A stretch of 64,000 nucleotides of DNA from Pseudomonas sp. PSE14 (GCF_029203285.1 NZ_CP115669.1:4216001-4280000), one strand, 5' to 3'; shown: positions 25,788 through 34,142, numbered from the stretch's first letter. Numbers and translations: made by a program. The notes: generated from the letters alone by a model not told the origin.

Positions 25788-27557
25788 ATGTGCGGAATAG
25801 CAGGAGAACTTCGCTTCGATAAACAGGCCGCCGATCTCGCCGCGGTCGAACGCATCACCCACCACCTCGCCCCACGAGGCCCCGATGCCTGGGGCTTCCA
25901 CAGCGAAGGGCCATTGGCCCTGGGACACCGGCGCCTGAAAATCATGGACCTGGCCGAAGCTTCCGGCCAGCCGATGATCGACCCGACGCTGGGCCTGTCG
26001 CTGGTGTTCAACGGCGCAATCTACAACTACCCCGAGTTACGCGGGGAGCTGGAAGCCCTCGGCTACCACTTTTTTTCCGGTGGCGACACCGAAGTCCTTC
26101 TAAAGGGATACCACGCCTGGGGTGAGGAACTATTGCCACGCCTCAATGGCATGTTTGCCTTCGCCATCTGGGAACGCGACAAACGGCGCCTGTTCATCGC
26201 CCGCGACCGCCTCGGCATCAAGCCGCTGTACCTGTCGCGGACCGGCAAGCGCCTGCGTTTCGCCTCCAGCCTGCCGGCGCTGCTCAAGGGCGGCGACATC
26301 GATCCGGCGCTGGACCCGGTGGCGCTCAACCATTACCTGAACTTCCACGCCGTGGTGCCCGCCCCGCGTACCCTGCTGGCCGAAGTGAGCAAGTTGCCGC
26401 CGGCCACCTGGATGAGCATCGACGCCGAAGGCCACGCCGAGCGCCAGCGCTGGTGGAACCTGGACTACGGCCCGCTGCCCGATGAACGGGAACTGACCCT
26501 GGAGGATTGGGAAGACCGCCTGCTGGGCAGCCTGCGCGACGCAGTGAGCGTGCGCCAGCGTGCCGCTCGCGAAGTGGGCGTGCTGCTCTCCGGCGGAGTC
26601 GATTCGAGCTTGCTGGTCGGGCTGCTGCATGAAGCCGGTGTGGACGACCTGCTGACCTTCTCCATCGGCTTCGAGGATGCCGGCGGCGAGCGCGGTGACG
26701 AGTTCCAGTATTCCGACCTGATCGCCAGGCACTACGGCACCCGCCACCACCAGTTGCGCATCGCCGAGAAGGAAGTCATCGAGCAGTTGCCGGCAGCCTT
26801 CCAGGCCATGAGCGAGCCGATGGTCAGCCACGACTGCATCGCCTTCTACCTGCTCTCCCGCGAGGTATCCAGGCACTGCAAGGTGGTGCAGAGCGGCCAG
26901 GGCGCCGACGAGCTGTTCGCCGGCTATCACTGGTACCCGAAGGTGGCCGGCGCTGCGGACCCGCTGCAGGCCTACCGCACCGCGTTCTTCGACCGCAGTC
27001 ACGGCGAGTACCTGGAGACCGTGCGCGAAGCCCTGCGGGTAGAGGACGTGGCCGGCGAGTTCGTCCGCGAGCACTTCGCCCAGCCCGGCGCCTACGACCC
27101 GGTGGACAAGGCCCTGCGCCTGGACAGCACCATCATGCTGGTCGACGACCCGGTCAAGCGGGTCGACAACATGACCATGGCCTGGGGCCTGGAAGCCCGC
27201 GTGCCGTTCCTCGACTACCGGGTGGCGGAGCTGTCGGCGCGCATCCCGTCGCGCTTCAAGCTCGGCGACGGCGGCAAGCAGGTACTCAAGGCCGCCGCCC
27301 GCCGCGTCATCCCCAGCGAAGTCATCGACCGCCCCAAGGGCTACTTCCCGGTGCCCGGCCTCAAACACCTGCAAGGCAACACCCGCGCCTGGGTCAGCGA
27401 ACTGCTGCTGGACCCGAGCCAGGATCGCGGCCTGTTCGAGACGGCGATGTTCGACCGCCTGCTCAGCAACCCGTCGACCGACCTCACGCCGCTGCGGGGC
27501 TCCAAGCTCTGGCAACTGGCCGCGCTCAACCTCTGGCTGACCGAACAGGGTTTGTGA
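25788..27557 (+). CDS. asnB: N-acetylglutaminylglutamine amidotransferase (AsnB-like)
   Basis: 589 residues starting MCGIAGELRF, so Cys2 is the glutaminase nucleophile of a class II amidotransferase. The C-terminal part is an asparagine synthetase domain: PP-loop LLSGGVDSSLLVGLL (about 263), GQGADELFAGYHWYPK (about 375) and the MTMAWGLEARVPFLDYRV region. In this gene context the enzyme amidates N-acetylglutaminylglutamine to NAGGN, a dipeptide osmolyte. AAGGA stands just before the ATG. The synthetase gene follows after 32 bp and the peptidase gene overlaps that one, making a three-gene operon. A plain asparagine synthase B is the alternative, made unlikely by the neighbours. Confidence 0.92.
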   Translation: MCGIAGELRFDKQAADLAAVERITHHLAPRGPDAWGFHSEGPLALGHRRLKIMDLAEASGQPMIDPTLGLSLVFNGAIYNYPELRGELEALGYHFFSGGDTEVLLKGYHAWGEELLPRLNGMFAFAIWERDKRRLFIARDRLGIKPLYLSRTGKRLRFASSLPALLKGGDIDPALDPVALNHYLNFHAVVPAPRTLLAEVSKLPPATWMSIDAEGHAERQRWWNLDYGPLPDERELTLEDWEDRLLGSLRDAVSVRQRAAREVGVLLSGGVDSSLLVGLLHEAGVDDLLTFSIGFEDAGGERGDEFQYSDLIARHYGTRHHQLRIAEKEVIEQLPAAFQAMSEPMVSHDCIAFYLLSREVSRHCKVVQSGQGADELFAGYHWYPKVAGAADPLQAYRTAFFDRSHGEYLETVREALRVEDVAGEFVREHFAQPGAYDPVDKALRLDSTIMLVDDPVKRVDNMTMAWGLEARVPFLDYRVAELSARIPSRFKLGDGGKQVLKAAARRVIPSEVIDRPKGYFPVPGLKHLQGNTRAWVSELLLDPSQDRGLFETAMFDRLLSNPSTDLTPLRGSKLWQLAALNLWLTEQGL

Positions 27558-27589
27558 AGCCGGGACGAATGCTTTTCAGGGAGTAAGCC

Positions 27590-29380
27590 ATGAAGACCCA
27601 TTTGAACCAGCCCCATCCCCACAACCAGCGCCTGCTGCGAGGCCAGACACCCACCTATGAACGCCTCCAGGCGCGATTTGCCGGCGACCACGCGCAGCGC
27701 CACGAAGGCCCGCTGATCCTGCAATGCGGTTGGGGCCGCCTGTTGATCGGCCACACCTTCGCCACCGCCGAACAACTGGCCACCGAGCTGCTCAACGAAC
27801 GGCCTGGCGAGCGCGACATCGCCCTCTACGTCGCCGCACCGCAGCAAGTGCTGGCGCAGGCGCCGCAGCAACTGTTCCTGGACCCCTCCGACGCCCTGCG
27901 CCTGTGGTTCACCGACTACCGGCCGGCGCGTCGGCCGTTCCGCGGCTTCCGCATCCGCCGCGTACACAGCGACGAGGACTGGGCGGCGATCAACCGCCTG
28001 TACCTGGCGCGCGGCATGCTCCCGGTGGATGCCGCCCAGGTCACTCCGCGCCACCAGGGCGGGCCGGCCTACTGGCTGGCCGAGGACGACGAAACCGGCA
28101 CGGTGATCGGCACCGTCATGGGCATCAACCACGCCAAGGCCTTCCGCGACCCGGAAGGCGGCTCCAGCCTCTGGTGCCTGGCGGTGGACCCGCAGTCCAG
28201 CCGGCCGGGCGTGGGCGAAGCCCTGGTGCGCCACCTGATCGAGCACTTCATGAGCCGGGGCCTGGCCTACCTCGACCTGTCGGTGCTGCACAGCAACCAG
28301 CAGGCCAAGGCGCTCTACCGCAAGCTGCGTTTCCGCGAACTGCCGACCTTCGCCATCAAGTGCAAGAACGGCATCAACCAGTCGCTGTTCCTCGGCCCCG
28401 GTCCGGAAGAAGGCCTGAACCCCTATGCCCGGATCATCGTCGACGAAGCCCATCGGCGCGGCATCGACGTGCAGGTGCAGGACGCCGACGCCGGGCTGTT
28501 CATCCTCACCCAGGGCGGCCGGCGCATCCGCTGCCGCGAATCGCTGTGCGACCTGACCAGCGCGGTGAGCATGAGCCTGTGCCAGGACAAGACCCTCACA
28601 CACCGCGCCCTCGACCGCGTCGGCCTGCGCCAGCCGCAGCAGCGCTTGGCGGGCAGCGCCAAGGACAACGCCCGGTTCCTCGCCGAGCACGGCTCGCTGG
28701 TGGTCAAGCCGGTGGACGGCGAACAGGGTCAGGGCGTCGCCGTGGACCTGCGTAGCACCGGCGAGGTGGAAAGCGCCATCGCCCAGGCCAGGCAGTTCGA
28801 CACCCGCGTCATCCTGGAGAGCTACCACGCCGGCCAGGACCTGCGCATCGTGGTGATCGGCTATGAAGTGGTGGCCGCCGCGATCCGCCGCCCCGCCGAA
28901 GTCATCGGCGATGGCCGGCACAGTATCCGCCGGCTGATCGAAGCCCAGAGCCGGCGCCGGCAGGCCGCGACCGGTGGCGAAAGCCGTATCCCGCTGGACG
29001 GCGAAACCGAGCGCACCCTGGCCGCCGCCGGCTTCGGCTACGACGACGTGCTGCCCAGCGGCCAGCGCCTGGCCGTGCGCCGCACCGCCAACCTGCACAC
29101 CGGCGGCACCCTGGAAGACGTCACCGAGCGCCTGCATCCGAAGCTGGCCGAAGCCGCGATCCGTGCGGCGCGCGCGCTGGAAATCCCGGTCACAGGTCTG
29201 GACCTGCTGGTGCGCGACGCCGACCAGCCGGACTACGTGATCATCGAAGCCAACGAACGGCCCGGGCTGGCCAACCATGAACCACAACCCACCGCCGAGC
29301 GCTTCGTCGACCTGCTGTTCCCGCTGAGCCGCGAGCTGCTCAACCGCGAATCCCACCCCGGCATGGAGGCTTCCGCATGA
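27590..29380 (+). CDS. ngg: N-acetylglutaminylglutamine synthetase Ngg (GNAT + ATP-grasp)
   Basis: 596 residues. A GNAT acetyltransferase domain lies at about 115-245 (LWCLAVDPQSSRPGVGEALVRHLIEHF holds the acetyl-CoA loop). A RimK/cyanophycin-synthetase-type ATP-grasp domain follows at about 310-590: VVKPVDGEQGQGVAVDL, LRIVVIGYEVVAAAIRRPAEVIGDGRHSI and VIIEANERPGLANHEP. One protein therefore acetylates glutamine and ligates a second glutamine, as proposed for NAGGN synthesis. It is flanked by the amidotransferase upstream and by an M42 peptidase whose ATG overlaps this stop (ATGA). Confidence 0.93.
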   Translation: MKTHLNQPHPHNQRLLRGQTPTYERLQARFAGDHAQRHEGPLILQCGWGRLLIGHTFATAEQLATELLNERPGERDIALYVAAPQQVLAQAPQQLFLDPSDALRLWFTDYRPARRPFRGFRIRRVHSDEDWAAINRLYLARGMLPVDAAQVTPRHQGGPAYWLAEDDETGTVIGTVMGINHAKAFRDPEGGSSLWCLAVDPQSSRPGVGEALVRHLIEHFMSRGLAYLDLSVLHSNQQAKALYRKLRFRELPTFAIKCKNGINQSLFLGPGPEEGLNPYARIIVDEAHRRGIDVQVQDADAGLFILTQGGRRIRCRESLCDLTSAVSMSLCQDKTLTHRALDRVGLRQPQQRLAGSAKDNARFLAEHGSLVVKPVDGEQGQGVAVDLRSTGEVESAIAQARQFDTRVILESYHAGQDLRIVVIGYEVVAAAIRRPAEVIGDGRHSIRRLIEAQSRRRQAATGGESRIPLDGETERTLAAAGFGYDDVLPSGQRLAVRRTANLHTGGTLEDVTERLHPKLAEAAIRAARALEIPVTGLDLLVRDADQPDYVIIEANERPGLANHEPQPTAERFVDLLFPLSRELLNRESHPGMEASA

Positions 29381-30579
29381 CGGCATTGCCCCAACCCGAC
29401 CTGAACTACCTGCAGCGCGTGCTGCTGGAAATGCTCGCCATTCCCAGCCCCACCGGCTTCACCGACACCATCGTGCGCTACGTCGCCGAACGGCTGGAGG
29501 AGATCGGCGTGCCTTTCGAGATGACCCGCCGCGGGACCATCCGCGCCACCCTCTCGGGGCGGCGCAACAGCCCGGACCGCGCGGTTTCGGCGCACCTGGA
29601 CACCATTGGCGCCATCGTCCGCGAGATCAAGCCCAACGGCCGCCTGGCCCTGGCGCCGGTGGGCTGCTGGTCGAGCCGCTTCGCCGAGGGCAGCCGGGTC
29701 ACGGTGTTCTGCGAGAACGGCGTGCTGCGCGGCAGCGTGCTGCCGCTACTGGCTTCCGGGCACGCCTTCAACACCGCGGTGGACAGCCTGCCGATCAGTT
29801 GGGATCACGTCGAGCTGCGGCTGGATACCTACACGGTCAGCCGTGCCGACAGCGAAACCCTGGGCGTGGCCATCGGCGACTTCGTCGCCTTCGACCCCTT
29901 GCCGGAGTTCACCGAGAGCGGCCACATCAGCGCCCGCCACCTCGACGACAAGGCCGGGGTCGCCGCGCTGCTGGCGGCACTGAAGGCGATCCGCGAAAGC
30001 GGCCAGCAACCGCCCATCGACTGCCACCCGCTGTTCACCATCACCGAGGAGATCGGCTCCGGTGCGGCCGGTGCGCTGCCCTGGGACGTCAGCGAGTTCG
30101 TCGGCATCGACATCGCTCCGGTAGCCGAGGGGCAGAACTCCAGCGAGCACGCGGTGAGCGTGGCTCTGCAGGACTCCGGCGGGCCTTACGACTACCACCT
30201 GTCACGGCACCTGCTGCGGCTGAGCGAACGCCACGAGATCGCCGTGCGCCGCGACCTGTTCCGCTACTACCACAGCGATGCGCAGTCGGCGATCACCGCC
30301 GGCCACGATATCCGCACCGCGCTGCTGGCCTTCGGCTGCGACGCCACCCACGGCTACGAGCGCACCCATATCGACAGCCTCGCCGCGCTATCGCGCCTGC
30401 TCACCGCCTACCTGCTCAGCCCACCGGTTTTCGACAGCGACGCCGAGCCGAGCGAAGGAGCCCTGGAGCGCTTCAGCAAACAACTGGAGCATCCGGTGCA
30501 CATGGAAAGCACTACCCATGTGCAGCCGGTGGATGAGCTGATCGACAGCGGCGACAACACCGAGAAAGGCAAGAACTGA
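29377..30579 (+). CDS. NAGGN-system M42-family peptidase
   Basis: 400 residues of a di-zinc aminopeptidase of the M42/M20 clan. The metal-binding motifs are SAHLDTIG (about 71-78), HLDDKAGVAALLAAL (about 188) and TEEIGSGAAG (about 224). It belongs to the osmoprotectant-system subgroup that always accompanies asnB and ngg. Its job may be turnover of the dipeptide when osmolarity falls, but this is not proven. Translation is coupled to ngg by the ATGA overlap. The acidic C-terminal tail after residue 370 is low complexity. Confidence 0.92.
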   Translation: MTALPQPDLNYLQRVLLEMLAIPSPTGFTDTIVRYVAERLEEIGVPFEMTRRGTIRATLSGRRNSPDRAVSAHLDTIGAIVREIKPNGRLALAPVGCWSSRFAEGSRVTVFCENGVLRGSVLPLLASGHAFNTAVDSLPISWDHVELRLDTYTVSRADSETLGVAIGDFVAFDPLPEFTESGHISARHLDDKAGVAALLAALKAIRESGQQPPIDCHPLFTITEEIGSGAAGALPWDVSEFVGIDIAPVAEGQNSSEHAVSVALQDSGGPYDYHLSRHLLRLSERHEIAVRRDLFRYYHSDAQSAITAGHDIRTALLAFGCDATHGYERTHIDSLAALSRLLTAYLLSPPVFDSDAEPSEGALERFSKQLEHPVHMESTTHVQPVDELIDSGDNTEKGKN

Positions 30580-30638
30580 AGCTGCACTCGCCGCAGCGCG
30601 GGACTACAATCCCGCGCTGCGATTGCGAGTACCCTGCC

Positions 30639-30869
30639 ATGCTGATTCCCTTTGACCTGATCGAAGCCGACACCCTGAACAACCTGCTGGAAGACTTCGT
30701 CACCCGCGAAGGCACCGACAACGGCGACGACACGCCGCTGGACGTGCGCGTGGAGCGCGCACGGCATGCCCTCAAGCGCGGCGAGGCGGTGATCGTCTTC
30801 GATCCGGAAAGCCAGCAGTGCCAGCTGATGCTGAAAAGCGAAGTGCCGAAGGAGTGGCTGGAGGAATAA
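30639..30869 (+). CDS. YheU-family (UPF0270) small protein
   Basis: 76 residues: MLIPFDLIEADTLNNLLEDFVTREGTDNG followed by RHALKRGEAVIVFDPESQQCQLM. This is the whole UPF0270/YheU domain. Function is unknown. It stands 59 bp after the M42 peptidase gene with its own upstream region (no strong ribosome-binding site), so co-transcription is possible but not shown. Confidence 0.88.
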   Translation: MLIPFDLIEADTLNNLLEDFVTREGTDNGDDTPLDVRVERARHALKRGEAVIVFDPESQQCQLMLKSEVPKEWLEE

Positions 30870-30881
30870 CGGGTCCCCACC

Positions 30882-31009
30882 GTAGGGCGTACAACCGTTC
30901 GCGGTTGTACGCCGTGACACCCCTGTTTGGCGTCGACTCCGAGGCCAGGTCCGGAGTGATCTGAAACCAAGGTCAATCGGCGTATAACGTCGAACGTTAT
31001 ACGCCCTAC
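30882..31009. repeat. REPIN, family 1, copy C
   Basis: Unit 1 at 30882-30913 and inverted unit 2 at 30979-31009, each identical to copy A, with a 65-bp unrelated spacer. It starts 12 bp after the yheU-like stop. The 450-bp gap to ynfA is filled by this REPIN, the long repeat 31038-31230 and a family 2 REPIN (31231-31308). Confidence 0.9.
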
Positions 31010-31037
31010 GTTACGGGGCCGGCACTCGCGCGGTCTC

Positions 31038-31230
31038 GTAGGAGCGGACCTTGTCCGCGATGCTTTCGGTTGGGTGTTCCTGCACCGCTTCGGTGTCCGC
31101 TGAGAGATTTTGTTTCGCCCCCTCGGGCGAGTCACTTTCTCAAACTACGGATGGCGGCCCCACAGAAAGTAACCCAAGGTCTTGCCCCTGCATCCGGTGC
31201 GCGCGGATGTTTCTCTGGAAACCGCTTTTC
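31038..31230. repeat. Long intergenic repeat, copy with 150-bp deletion
   Basis: Begins with a family 2 REP (GTAGGAGCGGACCTTGTCCG, 31038) and shares TGAGAGATTTTGTTTCGCCC, AAGGTCTTGCCCCTGCATCC and TTTCTCTGGAAA with 20166-20510. At CCGG (31194-31197) it jumps from the equivalent of 20310 to 20461, dropping 150 bp that are bounded by CCGG on both sides in the full copy. Confidence 0.78.
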
Positions 31231-31308
31231 GTAGGAGCGAGCTTGCTCGCGAACCGCCCAGCACAATTGGGGCCGGGTAATTCTGTTCGCGAGCAAGCTC
31301 GCTCCTAC
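31231..31308. repeat. REPIN, family 2 (GTAGGAGCGAGCTTGCTCGC)
   Basis: Left unit GTAGGAGCGAGCTTGCTCGC at 31231 and its exact inverse GCGAGCAAGCTCGCTCCTAC ending at 31308. The spacer is about 38 bp. It ends 15 bp before the 3' end of ynfA. Confidence 0.85.
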
Positions 31309-31323
31309 AGGTGTTGGCCCCAA

Positions 31324-31653
31324 TCAGGGCGCGAACCTGGGCCCGAACAGCACCACGCTGGCGCCAATCACGCAGAGCGCCACGCCCACCCAGTCGCTCC
31401 ACAGCGGGCGGCTCTTCTCCACGAAAGCCAGCCAGAACAGCGACGCGGCAACGTAGATGCCACCGTACGCGGCATAGGCACGCCCGGCGTAACTGGCCTC
31501 GACGCGGGTGAGCAGCAGGGCGAACACCGTCAGGCTGAGCAGACCGGGAATTATCCACAGGGCGCTCTTGTCCAGGCGCAGCCAGAGGTAGAAGGCATAA
31601 CAGCCGCCAATCTCGCAGAAGGCCGCGAGGACGAACCAGAGGTAATTGATCAT
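31324..31653 (-). CDS. ynfA: YnfA-family (UPF0060) small multidrug-type membrane protein
   Basis: 109 residues with four membrane helices. It begins [26 protein letters not shown] and has the family centre [30 protein letters not shown]. YnfA proteins are small-multidrug-resistance-like transporters; some export dyes and quaternary ammonium compounds. The length is exactly the family norm. The upstream hypothetical gene on the same strand ends 34 bp away, so they may share a transcript. Confidence 0.92.
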   Translation of the reverse strand: MINYLWFVLAAFCEIGGCYAFYLWLRLDKSALWIIPGLLSLTVFALLLTRVEASYAGRAYAAYGGIYVAASLFWLAFVEKSRPLWSDWVGVALCVIGASVVLFGPRFAP

Positions 31654-31686
31654 GGGAGGCTCTTTCCGTGACGGGAAACCTGCCGG

Positions 31687-32112
31687 TCAGCCGCGCAGGC
31701 CACCCTCGCGTTCCCAGGCACAGCGCACTTTCAGTTCGCCTTCGCGCGGGCTGTGGAAACCGTTCTCGGACTCCCAGCGGAAGGTGTGGCTGCCGTTGAC
31801 TTCGGTTTCCAGGTGAACCACCGCGCTGGCCCAGTAGAGACGGCGCAGCAAGGCTTCGAACTGCTCGACCCAGAGTTTCCACTCGTACTCGATGGTCTGG
31901 TAGCTGGCGCCGAAATGGATCACCTGGGACTGGTACAGGCCGGCACCCTCGGTTTCGCAGCGACTGAACATCTCGCGGCCAAGGAACGGCCAGGCCTCCC
32001 CCATCGGCAGGCTGTCGAGCACCTTGCGGTTGGCGGCGCGGCGCAGGCGGCGCTCCATCGAGTCGCCGGGCCAGTCGCGGATGCAACCATAGACGATGGA
32101 TTCGGACTGCAA
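31687..32112 (-). CDS. Conserved hypothetical protein
   Basis: 141 residues starting with TTG (LQSESIVYGCIRDWPG); AAGGA lies 11 nt upstream of that TTG and no ATG gives a better start. It is soluble, without signal peptide or membrane segment, and rich in Trp, Glu and aromatic residues (YEWKLWVEQFEALLRRLYWASAVVHLE). I recognise no domain. It lies immediately downstream of the probable phrS RNA and upstream of ynfA, all on the minus strand. Codon use is like its neighbours, so it is likely a real gene. Confidence 0.7.
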   Translation of the reverse strand: MQSESIVYGCIRDWPGDSMERRLRRAANRKVLDSLPMGEAWPFLGREMFSRCETEGAGLYQSQVIHFGASYQTIEYEWKLWVEQFEALLRRLYWASAVVHLETEVNGSHTFRWESENGFHSPREGELKVRCAWEREGGLRG

Positions 32113-32205
32113 GCGGGTTCTTCCTTCAATGACACCGGTGCCTTCTAACACAGGCCCGCCGACACGCAAAGCGCGAATCCGCGTCGATGCGCAGTAGCCC
32201 GGAAA

Positions 32206-32414
32206 AGCAAAAGCCCCGCGAAATGTGCGGGGCTTTCACCGGGGTCCAACGTTCTTCAGCCAGGCAGGCCGGTGACTAAAGCTAACCCTTTGCACCGGCC
32301 TGGGCAAGCCCTGTCTTTCACTGCACCGAAAGAGGGCAAATGACTGGTTCGGAACCTGCTTTACGAGAACAAGGCGAGGACAACTGAGAAAGCGGAGGGT
32401 CAATAAGCATTTCT
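32206..32414 (-). ncRNA. phrS: Probable small RNA PhrS
   Basis: A promoter-to-terminator unit on the minus strand. An ANR/FNR-like site (CTGATTACGATCTG, 32449-32462) is centred 41.5 bp upstream of the predicted start at 32414, with a -10-like TAGATA between. The transcript ends at a 10-bp GC-rich stem (32227-32236 with 32210-32219) followed by a T-rich tail, giving about 209 nt. P. aeruginosa PhrS is about 212 nt, ANR-dependent and carries a short reading frame; here a 30-codon frame starts MLIDPPLSQLS near 32410. PhrS activates pqsR translation. I could not align it to the reference, so the identity rests on architecture. Confidence 0.55.
32210..32236. terminator. Rho-independent terminator (end of phrS candidate)
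   Basis: AAAGCCCCGC/GCGGGGCTTT, 10-bp stem, 7-nt loop. On the minus strand it is followed by TGCTTTTCC, so it ends transcription coming from the phrS promoter and possibly readthrough from the SDR gene. Confidence 0.8.
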
Positions 32415-32448
32415 CTCCGCTTATCTATGCAGTTATGCCGACGCGCAG

Positions 32449-32462
32449 CAGATCGTAATCAG
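32449..32462 (-). promoter_or_regulatory. Candidate ANR (FNR-type) box
   Basis: CTGAT-TACG-ATCTG against the consensus TTGAT-N4-ATCAA: 4 of 5 and 3 of 5 matches. The spacing to TAGATA (-10) and a start near 32414 is that of a class II activated promoter. It begins 5 bp downstream of the SDR stop codon. Confidence 0.5.
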
Positions 32463-32466
32463 GTTC

Positions 32467-33279
32467 TCAAGCGGGCGTGCGGCGCTTTGCCTGCATCTTC
32501 TCCGCCATCTTCGCCATCTCGTCGTAGATCACCTGCGGGTTCTGCTGCTTGATCTGCCAGGCCATGCGGCCCTGCTCGTGGGGCAGGATCATGAAGGCGT
32601 CGCGGGCCACTTCCTGGTGGATGTAGTCGGCGATGTCGGCGGCGCTGATCGGCGAGCTTTCCAGCAGCTTGCCTACCTGGTTCTTCATGTCCGGGCTCGG
32701 GCCACGGAAGGAGTCCAGCAGGTTGGTCTGGAAGAACGACGGACAGACCACGTGGACCTTTACGTCCACCAGGCTCAGCTCGGCCAGCAGGCTTTCCGAG
32801 AGCGCCACCACGCCGGCTTTCGCCACGTTGTAGTTGCTCATCGCCGGGCCCTGCATCAGCGCGGCCATGGAGGCGATGTTGATGATCCGCCCCTTGCTCT
32901 GCTCCAGCAGCGGCAGGAAGGCCTTGCAGCCCTTGACCACGCCCATCAGGTTGATCGAGATCTGCCAGTCCCAGTCTTCCAGCGACAGCTCGCTGAAGAA
33001 GCCGCCCGAGGCAACGCCGGCGTTATTGACGATGATGTCGATGCCGCCGAGCTTTTCTTCGCACGCCTGCGCCAGTTGGGTCAGCTGACTGTAGTCACGC
33101 ACGTCGCAGCGTTGGGTGAAGCCGTCGCCGCCGGCCTCGCGCACCAGCTTGAGGGTTTCCGCCAGGCCCGCTTCGTTGACGTCAGCCAGGGCCAGTTTCC
33201 AGCCCTCGCGGGCCCAGCGCAGGGCGATTTCGCGACCGAGGCCGGAACCGGCGCCGGTGATCATGATGCGGTTTTGCAT
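32467..33279 (-). CDS. Short-chain dehydrogenase/reductase (SDR)
   Basis: 270 residues of a classical SDR. Cofactor motif TGAGSGLGRE (about 8-17), NNAG (about 86-89), catalytic Ser in INIASMAAL and YNVAKAG (Tyr and Lys, about 155-159). The C-terminal 60 residues are a helical extension ending MAEKMQAKRRTPA. The substrate is unknown. I use ATG 33279 (MQNRIMITGAG), where homology to SDR proteins starts; a TTG at 33342 would add 21 residues made of a repeated PEQL motif encoded by a 12-bp tandem repeat. Neither start has a strong ribosome-binding site. A new promoter (phrS candidate) starts just after the stop. Confidence 0.88.
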   Translation of the reverse strand: MQNRIMITGAGSGLGREIALRWAREGWKLALADVNEAGLAETLKLVREAGGDGFTQRCDVRDYSQLTQLAQACEEKLGGIDIIVNNAGVASGGFFSELSLEDWDWQISINLMGVVKGCKAFLPLLEQSKGRIINIASMAALMQGPAMSNYNVAKAGVVALSESLLAELSLVDVKVHVVCPSFFQTNLLDSFRGPSPDMKNQVGKLLESSPISAADIADYIHQEVARDAFMILPHEQGRMAWQIKQQNPQVIYDEMAKMAEKMQAKRRTPA

Positions 33280-33298
33280 AGGGAGGTTTGCCTGCTCT

Positions 33299-33331
33299 TG
33301 TTCGGGGAGTTGTTCGGGGAGTTGTTCGGGA
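33299..33331. repeat. 12-bp tandem repeat, about 2.8 copies
   Basis: The unit TTGTTCGGGGAG is repeated (the last copy incomplete, TTGTTCGGG) directly upstream of the SDR start. If translated from TTG 33342 it encodes PEQL repeats. Copy number changes here could alter the leader or the N-terminus of the SDR. Confidence 0.75.
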
Positions 33332-33431
33332 CAGTGAGCCAAAGTGTAACCAAGGCCCGCCGGCCCGGCGGCGACATCAGGGCGCTGAATGCCCCCGGCA
33401 AACCGCCGCCACAGGCCCCCGGATCAAGCGC

Positions 33432-33731
33432 TCAACCGATCAGCAGGGCGCAGAGTTTGCCCAGCACCAGGGCAACCCCGGCGCAAATCAGCACGTAGGC
33501 AGCGCAGTTGACGCTCTCGTGCTTGAGCTGCGCGAATCGCTGCACCCGGTAGCGCAGCAGGAACATCCCCAGGGCAAGGGGAATGGAAGGGCCGAGGAAG
33601 GCGAACTGCCAGAAACGCTCGGGCTCACTGACCGGGTCCAGCGCAACGGCATCTGCCAGCGGCAGCAGACCCACGCCACACTGGATGATCAACCACAGCG
33701 CTCCCAGTGCGATCAGCACAATACCCGGCAT
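33432..33731 (-). CDS. Small three-helix membrane protein, hypothetical
   Basis: 99 residues with three hydrophobic segments: IVLIALGALWLIIQCGVGLLPLA, FLGPSIPLALGMFLLRY and YVLICAGVALVLGKLCALLIG. Charged residues sit in the two loops (VQRFAQLKHESVN). I recognise no family. It is probably an inner-membrane protein; the pattern of hydrophobic runs and synonymous codon choice supports a real gene. It is separated from the SDR by about 150 bp and from the DUF3309 gene by about 130 bp, both on the same strand. Confidence 0.6.
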   Translation of the reverse strand: MPGIVLIALGALWLIIQCGVGLLPLADAVALDPVSEPERFWQFAFLGPSIPLALGMFLLRYRVQRFAQLKHESVNCAAYVLICAGVALVLGKLCALLIG

Positions 33732-33860
33732 CCTTTCGACTCCACGACGGCAAAGGACCGGTATGTTAGTACGCCATCATCGTCAGGGCTGTGCGATGAA
33801 TCACCCTGCTACATCATGGACATGGCGGACCGCCTGGAACACCGGGCGATCCGACGCAAC

Positions 33861-34019
33861 TCATATATGTCCGAGCAGAACAAGCACCAGCAGGACGACG
33901 AGCACCACGCCAATGGCGCCCGAGGGGCCGTAGCCCCAGCTACGTGAGTGGGGGAAGACCGGCAGGCCACCGATCAGCAGCAGTATCAGAATGATCAACA
34001 GAATGGTCCCGAGTCCCAT
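33861..34019 (-). CDS. DUF3309 small membrane protein
   Basis: 52 residues: MGLGTILLIILILLLIGGLP, a short turn with Ser/Trp/Gly, then GAIGVVLVVLLVLVLLG and HI at the end. That is a two-helix DUF3309 protein, common in proteobacteria and unstudied. The ATG at 34019 has AGGAGA 6 nt upstream. A longer frame from 34118 or 34146 would lack a ribosome-binding site. Confidence 0.8.
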   Translation of the reverse strand: MGLGTILLIILILLLIGGLPVFPHSRSWGYGPSGAIGVVLVVLLVLVLLGHI

Positions 34020-34142
34020 ATCGTCTCTCCTCTTGGCTTGACGAGGGGCGATGGCTCGCAGTGAGGCATTCGGCCAGCGCTTGTAATCTGGGACTTGGGC
34101 GTTCGCCGGAAGATTCAAAGATTCGGTCAGCGTGCAGCCGGC

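Noticed and set aside
31051-31671. Open frame starting in the second copy of the long repeat and running across a REPIN and antisense to ynfA
   Set aside because: It crosses three different repeat elements and is antisense to a well-supported gene.
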